A DNA stretch of 64,000 nucleotides. Origin: Suillus spraguei. Its lineage: Eukaryota; Basidiomycota; Agaricomycetes; Boletales; Suillaceae. A model generated the notes under the pieces. That model had not been told where the DNA came from. It saw only the letters and a list, made by a program, of their open reading frames with translations, and ran no database searches. The stretch covers positions 1 through 64,000 of the forward strand of contig JABCPU010000366.1 of NCBI GenBank assembly GCA_016800925.1. The letters are read 5' to 3'. Positions 56,462 through 64,000 of this stretch are shown here, one piece after another (position 1 is the first letter of the stretch; each line of letters begins with the position of its first letter). A program made the translations under genes and the position numbers.

Positions 56462-57295
56462 ATGTCGACCAAAGAATTCGAATACAAGATCGGTCAACCG
56501 ATTGGTTTTGATGGAGATCGTGATAACTCTCGCGAGTTTATCCAGTCATGCAACTTGCACTTTGACATCAATGAAAAGCTTTACACCACCGACAAACAGA
56601 AGATCATCTATATAACTTCCTTCATGACCGAAAAGAATGCCAAGTCTTGGAAAGAACAATTCCTTGAACACGCCCAATCTACCGACACATCGGGACAAAA
56701 AGTTGGTTATGGGACGATGGTGGATTTTATGAAGAGCTTCAAAGAAGCATTCGAACCAGTGGATACCAGAATGACCGCGCTTACACGTCTTAGAGACCTC
56801 AAGCAAGGAACTGGAGATCTTCATACCTATGTCGCCGACTTTGAGGCACTTGCAGCCAAGGCTCATATCACCGACAATGCGACGAAGATCCAGTTCTTCC
56901 AAGACGGTCTTAATTGGGGTATCCTCACAAAGCTTTTCAATACAGGAGATGTCTCTGAGATATTCCGAGATGTTGTGTTGCAATGCGTTGCTATTGACAA
57001 CGCCCATCATCGGCTCAATGCCATGAGGACACGTCATGTTCCACAACAGAAGAAGAAGAACTACGGGAATGCACGGTATATTCCAAACCGAGATTCCAAC
57101 GCAATGGTCATAGATCGCATCTCCGATATGGAAAGATCCGAATGCATGAAGAAAGGACAATGCTTCGGATGCAAGAGGACAGGACACCGCATCCATAATT
57201 GTCCTGATAGAAAGAAGAAAACCCCGCTCAGACAAACTGAAGTCAAAGAAGAAGAAGATGAAGAAACCGTGCGACGGATCATTGAGGATTTTTGA
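56462..57295 (+). CDS. gag: Gag protein of the Gypsy element
   Basis: Open for 277 codons. It has a Retrotrans_gag-type core (FIQSCNLHFDINEKLY, SWKEQFLEHAQ, FMKSFKEAFEP, ALTRLRDLKQGTGDLHTYVADFEALA) and one CCHC zinc knuckle, CFGCKRTGHRIHNC, followed by a basic then acidic C-terminus. It would form the particle and bind the RNA. Its stop TGA overlaps the start of the pol frame in GATTTTTGA, a possible site for a -1 shift. The ORF itself shows no lesion. Confidence 0.9.
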   Translation: MSTKEFEYKIGQPIGFDGDRDNSREFIQSCNLHFDINEKLYTTDKQKIIYITSFMTEKNAKSWKEQFLEHAQSTDTSGQKVGYGTMVDFMKSFKEAFEPVDTRMTALTRLRDLKQGTGDLHTYVADFEALAAKAHITDNATKIQFFQDGLNWGILTKLFNTGDVSEIFRDVVLQCVAIDNAHHRLNAMRTRHVPQQKKKNYGNARYIPNRDSNAMVIDRISDMERSECMKKGQCFGCKRTGHRIHNCPDRKKKTPLRQTEVKEEEDEETVRRIIEDF

Positions 57296-60200
57296 CTTGG
57301 AGAAACAAAGATTCGACGTATGTTTCTCCCAATGTATTACTAAGACTTGTACGCGCTGTAGGTGAAAGAAAAGAACTTCGTGTCCCCATCACCCTCCACT
57401 CGCGTACTCGTTTGAAATCCGTCGACACCACTGCTGTTATCGATTCAGGAGCAGCAGGAACATTCATTTCTGAGGAGTTTGTGAAACTCCACCAAATCAC
57501 ACGACGAAAACTCAAAGAACCATTTCGAGTTACAACGGCAGATGGGACCCTCATAAAAGGAGGACCGATCACGCACTACTGCCTCCTAGTGGTCAAAATT
57601 GATGACCGAACCATGTATGGAAAATTCAACATCACTAAACTAGGAAGGAGAGATCAAATCCTCCTTGGAATCCCATGGTTACGAGCAATGAACCCAATCA
57701 TAGACTGGGCTGCTGAAACGCTTGTCCTTTCACGGACAGAGAAATCAGATGAGATCGAAATCGATCTGGATAAAGACCGAGAGAAGAACGGGTTGCCCCG
57801 ACTATTCAAACATCATACTAGATGGCAACATTCCCGACTCCCGAAACCATTCTTTGCCTCCCCTATCGACGTTTCCGAAGACTCAGAACCAGAAGTACGA
57901 ACGCCACGTACTATCGAACCTACCCCACGAGTACAACTACCACGAGCAATGTCACCGATTCCTCGCGCAGAGAAACATAAGATTGAATCTGAACCCGAAC
58001 ATCGGGTCGGACAAGGATGTATTGAGCAACGGCCAATAGAAGAACAGAAGCAAGGAAAAAGGAAATCGGAAGAAGAACTCCCAGGACGAGACACCAACGT
58101 ACCGAAACTATCCAAGTTCTTCGTTCCTCCGAAGACTCTTTCAGCTTCAATTGAAGAAATCCCCGATAAAGAAGAACCCGTGCCCTCATTGATTCCAACT
58201 GAGGATGATAACCAATTCGACACCATGCATGACGTCTGGCATGCACCAGAAGTACGCGAAATTTCCTCCTATGAACTAGGAGAAGGAGAATTTCTTGTGG
58301 AGTACGATACCGATGGGATTAGCATGAGGATCATAGAAGAAGTATCCATGGATACACCCTTAACACGGGATGGAACTTCTCACCTTGAACGATCCTCTCC
58401 TATTCTTCGATCCCACTTCCTCCTCCGAAATATAGTAACAAGGCTCAGGAATTCGCTACGGATGAGAAGGAAAAGAAAAAGAAATCCTTCGAAGAATTGG
58501 TCCCGGATTATTTGCACGACTTCGCAGACGTCTTTGCTAAAGATGGATTAAACAAACTACCCCCTGAACGCCCTGGTATCGATCACCGGATCGACACCAA
58601 ACCCGGTTTTATTCCTCGTACGTCTAAGGTCTACCCGCTATCGGAAAAAGAACGCGCTGCTGTCAAAACGTTTATTGATGAAAACGTTGCGAAAGGCTTT
58701 ATCTCAGAATCGAAGTCACCCCAAGCTAGTGGCTTCTTCTTTGTGGGAAAGAAGAGTGGAGAACTGCGTCCCTGTCAAGACTACCGTTACATCAATGATT
58801 GGACAGTCAAGAACGCATACCCGCTCCCACTTCCTATTTCCCTTGTCGCACGTCTTCATAACGCACAGTTCTTTACGAAAATGGATATCCGGTCCGGTTA
58901 TAACAACATTCGCATCCATCCTGATGATAGGTGGAAAGCTGCTTTTACCACGGAATTCGGCCTCTTCGAACCAAACGTTATGTTCTTTGGCCTTTGCAAT
59001 TCCCCAGCAACCTTCCAAGCATATATGAATCGCACCTTCCAACAAGAAATTAATGAAGGATGGATGGTTATTTACATGGACGATATCCTGATCTTTTCTA
59101 CAACAATGGCAGAACACCGTGAACGGACCAGACAAGTTTTGATGAAAATACGAAAAGAACACCTGTTCTTGAAACCGGAGAAATGTACCTTCGATGCAGA
59201 AGAAGTGGAATACCTCGGAATGATAATTCGCCCTGGACAGTTGCTATGGATACCGCAAGACCAAGGGAATCTCCGAATGGCCAACCCCGAAATCTGTAAA
59301 AGACGTTCGGTCATTCCTTGGCTTTTGCAACTTTTACCGCACGTTCATTTCCCACTATTCTGACATCGCCAGACCCCTTATCGATTTGACAAAGAAAGAT
59401 AAGGCCTTTGACTGGTCAACCGAATGTATGGACACCTTTGAAGAACTGAAACGACGCTTTACATCCCAACCGGTACTCCGTAACCCTGACCCTTCCCGAC
59501 AATTTGCCATTGCTACCGACGCTTCAATTGTAGCAACTGGAGGAGTTCTCCTGCAGACTGATGAGAATGGTGTTTATCACCCATGTGCATATCTCTCACA
59601 GTCCTTTGAACCCAGCGGAACGCAATTATCAGATCTTTGATCGGAACTCCTTGCCGTATCAGGGCATTAAACGAGTGGCGTCATTATCTCGAAGGGAACC
59701 CTCACCCCGTCCTGGTATTCACGGACCATAAAACCTTCTGTACTTTAGAAGTGCACAGAAGCTCACCCGTCGCCAAGCACGTTGGCAACTAATTTTGTCT
59801 ATCTACGACATGAACTGCATCACGTTGGAGGTACTAAACTAGTAGTACCTGATGCACTATCCCCGGCCTGACTATGACTCGGTAAAGACGATAATGAGGA
59901 CCAGACCCTCCTCCTGACGCTCTATTCGTTCGTCTTATTGAACTGATTTGAAGGATGTGCTGTCATCCTCAGACCCTCTCGACGACCCAGTTTTCAAAAC
60001 AGCTCCGACGCCCTTGATGGCGTGTGCCTTCCTCCCATGAAATCGGCACTTCCGATTGGAGATTGAGGAGAACGTCCTCTATTTAAGAATCGCGCTTATA
60101 TTCCGCCAGCGCATCGCTCCGATATCCTGAAAAGGTATCATGATCATCCTACGCGGGACACCCCGGTAGATTCAAAACTGAAGAACTCGTCAAACGGAAG

Positions 60201-61366
60201 CTGGTGGCCTGCAATGGGCTCTTATATTCGGAAATACGTTGAGGGTTGCGCCCTTTGTCAGCAAATGAAAGCGGATACTCATCCCGTTCGACCCCCGCTA
60301 CGCCGATTCTTCGTCGGCTGTTCGCCCTTCTCCCAAGTCTCTGTCGACCTTATCACTGACCTCCCTGTCTCTGGAGCTTTGATAGTATCATGGTCGTGGT
60401 AGACATGGCCTTACGAAGGGGGTAATTATTATCCCTTGTTTGAAAACTATCACGTTCAGAAGGTGTGGCCAAGCTATTTTTAAAACATGTGTACCACGAT
60501 TTGGACTCCATGACAAAGTTATCTCAGATCGAGGACCCGCAATTCCTATCTCGCTTCTCAAAGGAACTTGCCCGACTTCTCGACTACGTCATCGCTCCAT
60601 CCACGGCTTACCACCCGCAGACTGATGGTCAAACGGAAAGGCTCAATCAAGAACTTGAGACATATCTACGCATTTATTGTCGCAACAACCCTGAAGATTG
60701 GTAGAACACCTACCAATCGCCGAATTCGTCCACAACCACCGAAAACACGATGCAAGGAATGCATCACCCTTCTATTTGATGATGGGATATGAACCACGCG
60801 CTATCCCTCATCTTATCCCTGATTCATCAGTCCCCGCAGCAGAAGATCGAGTACGATCTCTGCAGAAGATAAGAGAAGAAGCAATCGCCTGTCACAACAT
60901 TGCAATGCAGACAATGGCCGAACGATCCCGAGGAGATAAGTACATCCCATGGAAGATCGGAGATAAGGTTTGGCTATCCGCCAAATCTTAGACTTAAACT
61001 CCCATCAAGGAAACTGGCACCGAAACGATACGGACCTTTCCCGATCATCGATGTCTTATCACCCATCACGTTCACACTCAAACTTCCTCCGCAGTGGAAG
61101 ATTCACCCGTTCCATGCTTCTGTCTTATCATCCTATAGCGAAACAGACGTACACGGACCGAACTTCCCTGAACCCCACCTGACATCATCGAAGAAGAAGA
61201 AGAATATGAAATCGAAGCATTCTTTCTCACAAAGGAACCGGCAATCGCCGACGTTATCTTGTTTCCTGGAAAGGATATCATCGGGAGATAACGAATGGCT
61301 CCCAGAAAAGAACTTGAAGAACTCCGCTCGAATCTGAATGCTTATAAGAAGCAACACGCCCTCTGA
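57292..61366 (+). pseudogene. pol: Pol polyprotein of the Gypsy element, frameshifted
   Basis: Aspartic protease with VIDSGAAGTFIS. A frame change near 58415 precedes KAQEFATDEKEKKK. The reverse transcriptase has FFFVGKKSGELRPCQDYR, FTKMDIRSGYNNIRI, FGLCNSPATFQAYMN and YMDDILIF. An extra base near 59244 follows. RNase H has FAIATDASIVATGGVLL. The integrase has CALCQQMKAD, a broken catalytic core (SVDLITDLPVSG) and TAYHPQTDGQTERLNQEL. The end has PFPIIDVLSPITFTLKLP and a chromodomain-like segment readable as FLVSW-type then NEWLPEKNLKNSARIL and YKKQHAL before the stop. At least five frame changes or stops lie in the integrase part. Confidence 0.87.
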
Positions 61367-61421
61367 TTATCTTCAGTCAATCAACCGCATAGCACTTGAT
61401 CAACTACCAACAATCATTGAA

Positions 61422-62735
61422 ATGTCTTTCCCCACTGCTACATTACCCCGTCACGTCGTGCCACCAATGACTCCGACTCTGAAGCAGAACAATACGGAAC
61501 CTTACCGCAGAAATCGATAACCAATCCTACATCGAAGCCGCCATCCTCTGTGAGGGACATGCCCTCGAAATCGACAGAATTCTCACCGAAAGAGGTGCCT
61601 TCCCCGCTCGACTCATCGTTAACATCATCCGCACGCAGCCTTATCGAAGCCACCGCTAAAGAAACTACAGAACACACTCCGTCACCGTTTCATTCATCTC
61701 CAAAAACGCATTCGTGCTTACGCTATGCTGTTGCTTCCCGATTCTTTAAGAATGATGTTGAAGAAGCTATTCACATCATTGCCGAACGTCGAGCAGGCGT
61801 TGCTCGACCTCCCTCTCCGCAAAGAGATACGCCACTTCCTATTCCAGCACCCGCTTCTTCGCGCATATTCTAGTCTTGATGCCTTTACTGGCCTATACAC
61901 TGCTGTGCAAGAAATTGGGCAACTCACCAACACAGTTGTCGATACCATCCAGCAATCAGTCGCTGAGACCAGAGCAGCAGAAACCTAGTAGAAGAAGCCA
62001 TCACTGACTTACAACAAACGCAAGATGATCTTGCATCTCCTAGAACCCATCCCCATCGAACAATCAACTTCATCACTCCCGCACGTCACTCTTGATTGCC
62101 CTGATTGGCTTGTACGAACCTGCACAGAACAGTGTAGGCCGCTAAACTATTAGGTATCCCGCCACCGAGTTGGTAACACTCGGCCCTCGACTTCGCGACC
62201 TTCATATCATCCCCCCATGTCTATCCATCGTCATTCGGTCCTATGGATCCCGTTTCACCAGTCTTAGTAAAAGACTTCGGTATCACTTCCCCTTCTTCCC
62301 GAACTTCTTGCAGCTGCTGAGCGAGCAGTCACCCCGACCTCCCTGATCAGCATACACATTGTCCTCTCAACAGGCACAACTTAAGCGGCAGAACACCCTT
62401 GCCTTAAAACGTATGACGAAGAAAAGGGAAAGAAACGCGCCAGATCCACTAGTCCTACGCCCATCATTTCTCCGTCCCTACGCAAAGTCCATCTAACCCT
62501 GACGAGAACATGAAATGCCGCTGTGGTTGCTAGGACATCGTCAAAAGAATTGTGCGGAATATCAGTGCAAGGTTTGCAGATATTGGTCGCCGACTCATTT
62601 CCCTCTACTGCCCAACCGAGTTGGGCCTCCTCCTTCGAGTTAACTTGGAAAGATGAGGGATTCTACGACGCACTTCGTGCTTGGGAAAAGCAGCTTGACG
62701 ATGAACGTATTCACGAGAAAGAGAAGGGACTCTAA
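61422..62735 (+). pseudogene. Additional ORF downstream of pol, broken
   Basis: Between pol and the 3' LTR, where many elements have nothing. A start MSFPTATLPRHVVPP is followed by fragments in changing frames. They read SVRDMPSKSTEFSPKEVPSP, HSCLRYAV then LLLPDSLRMMLKKLFTSLP, DLPLRKEIRHFLFQHPLL, DAFTGLYTAVQEIGQLTN, and near the end GHRQKNCAEYQCKVCRYWS, which has knuckle-like cysteines, followed by FYDALRAWEKQLDDERIHEKE. No signal peptide or membrane segment is visible, so it does not look like an envelope protein. Function unknown. Confidence 0.55.
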
Positions 62736-62874
62736 ACGACGCGCTGGTTTGGAAGGAAGCTAAGTACATGATGAGTGGGTCCTTTGCTGATGAAGACTAC
62801 GAATGGAGACGATCCCGATCTACTATGCGAACCAAAGTGATAAAGTCGGTGACTTTCAGTGTAAACGGGGGTAA

Positions 62875-63344
62875 TGTTACAATCGTACGTGCCCCTATTC
62901 ATTTTCTACTTCATTTACCTTGTATATTACGTAACATGACTCTGACTCATATGCTCAACGCATCTGTACTATAGTTGCCTTCCTTCTTTGGATACGCACT
63001 TACGTTCTCACGCTCCTTGGTCTGTGCGCACATATTGGCCTATTTAAGCACAGTGTACTTGTAGTAGATTCGCTACTTTAATCTTACTGGGTTTTACCTG
63101 GAATCTCCTTCGCTTAGGTCTCCAACCTAAGTCGTCTTGAATCGTCTCTAAGTCTAAGCACTCCTTAGCCTTAGTCTCTATTCTCGCGGATACCTCTTGG
63201 ACTTATCTTGAGGCTGAACCCTTGATCGTACTCGGAACGCGTTCCTTGTACTTTCACCTTGTCCTCTTTGGGCATTGTAAGAACTCCCAGCAGACCGTCT
63301 GTGTCTTTTCACTGTCGGCTGGTGACGCCACCCCAGTCGTAACA
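62875..63344 (+). repeat. 3' LTR of the Gypsy element
   Basis: 470 bp, collinear with the 5' LTR. A short purine-rich tract (AAACGGGGGTAA) precedes it and may be the plus-strand primer. Confidence 0.9.
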
Positions 63345-63840
63345 GTAGTAGACTTAGTCTTTAAGTTTCTTCACCGCTCATTAATCAATATCGCTCGTTC
63401 ACTGTTACCGCTGGCAAACCACTAGACTCTTAACCCTATTTTGACTGGACTTCACACTCACTGCTACTTTACTGCTGAAAGTACTGCAACTTTCTTTACT
63501 GTTTCTTTGCACCGCTCGCATCTTACCGCTACCGCGTGACTTTATCGCTCATTATCGCTCACTTGACACTACATATTCAGGCATTGTTTCAACCATGCTA
63601 GTACCACTACATACAATGCTAGTTCCAGTGGCATCTTCACTGACCACAGCAACTTACACAGACTATGATGCTACACTCGCACAATTGGTTTGACTCCAAC
63701 TTGACTATACTAACAGGCATTTCCCTTTAGGGTCAAATGCTCTTGTTCAACAAGTGAAGCAGACTAGACAGAGCACAAGACTCACATACTAACTTAGGAG
63801 GTAGTTTATCTACAGCCCAGGTTAGGCTGTATCTTTACAG
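63345..63840 (+). repeat. Dispersed repeat, copy 2 (inverted relative to 44-45 kb)
   Basis: Matches the reverse complement of 45410-44990 (GTAGTAGACTTAGTCTTTAA ... GAAGCAGACTAGA). After a jump it matches 44256-44205 (AACTTAGGAGGTAGTTTATC, ACAGCCCAGGTTAGG). About 700 bases present at 44-45 kb are missing here. It starts exactly at the outer edge of the 3' LTR. Confidence 0.75.
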
Positions 63841-64000
63841 TATTTAGATGAGAAACTTGCAAATTCGACAGGAATTCCATCACATAAGACTTCAATGGTA
63901 GTGTTGACCTTGCACTCGAGTATAGAAGAGCTGGAGAGTTTCTCATGGTCACTAGTTAACCATGGAAGGGAGCCACATAATAGATAGATCAACATGTATG
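63841..64000. other. Window end, nothing recognised
   Basis: Sequence diverges from the 44 kb copy after TTTACAGTAT. No feature called. Confidence 0.4.

Larger units (their letters stand above)
55791..63344 (+). mobile_element. Chromodomain Ty3/Gypsy LTR retrotransposon, degenerate
   Basis: Two LTRs of about 470 bp starting TGTTACAA and ending GTAACA enclose gag, pol in the order protease-RT-RNase H-integrase-chromodomain, and an additional open region before the 3' LTR. The domain order and the chromodomain place it among chromoviruses. By eye the LTRs differ at roughly twenty positions, and pol carries several indels, so it is an old copy. The bases outside the two LTRs (TAAGG and GTAGT) do not form a target-site duplication. 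Confidence 0.9.

Overview
The window looks like nuclear DNA of a filamentous basidiomycete, most probably an agaricomycete close to the Boletales. The reasons are dense GT-AG introns of about 45-65 nt inside compact genes, a WD40 family with a C-terminal tail I associate with Boletales, a DUF8040/HARBI1-type transposase, a chromodomain Ty3/Gypsy element and a Tad-like LINE. The order-level assignment is inference from memory of protein families.

Layout. From 1 to 11.2 kb is ordinary gene space: a short-chain dehydrogenase, a RAD6/UBC2-type E2, an F-box protein on the minus strand and a large RING-containing SNF2 helicase. From 13.4 to 38.9 kb lies a lineage-specific cluster. It is a two-gene module made of an acidic/proline-rich protein with SSLFG motifs followed by a WD40 protein. 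Copies A, B and C carry both genes and D is a truncated WD40 gene. Only the copy C WD40 gene is fully open, reading as four exons and 508 codons. A 7.3 kb array of five head-to-tail units, each with a (TCTCCCR)n heptanucleotide minisatellite and strong hairpins, sits between modules A and B.

A small beta-trefoil-like gene with five exons (39.3-39.9 kb, minus strand) follows. From 42 kb onward the window is mostly transposons. There is a Harbinger-type transposase at 42.4-43.9 kb, a repetitive gene-like block at 44.0-45.4 kb with an inverted partial copy at 63.3-63.8 kb, and a 6.6 kb LINE at 46.3-52.9 kb flanked by an 11-bp target-site duplication and itself interrupted by a 273-bp terminal-inverted-repeat element. 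A Myb/SANT-like gene lies at 53.0-54.0 kb and a 7.6 kb chromodomain Ty3/Gypsy element at 55.8-63.3 kb, inserted beside an inverted LTR fragment.

The first 11 kb are housekeeping-like genes (ubiquitin ligation, chromatin or DNA repair, metabolism) with no operon-like organisation. The most unusual content is the repeated SSLFG+WD40 gene pair and the minisatellite/hairpin array inside it. All homology statements rest on motif recognition by eye; no database search was run.
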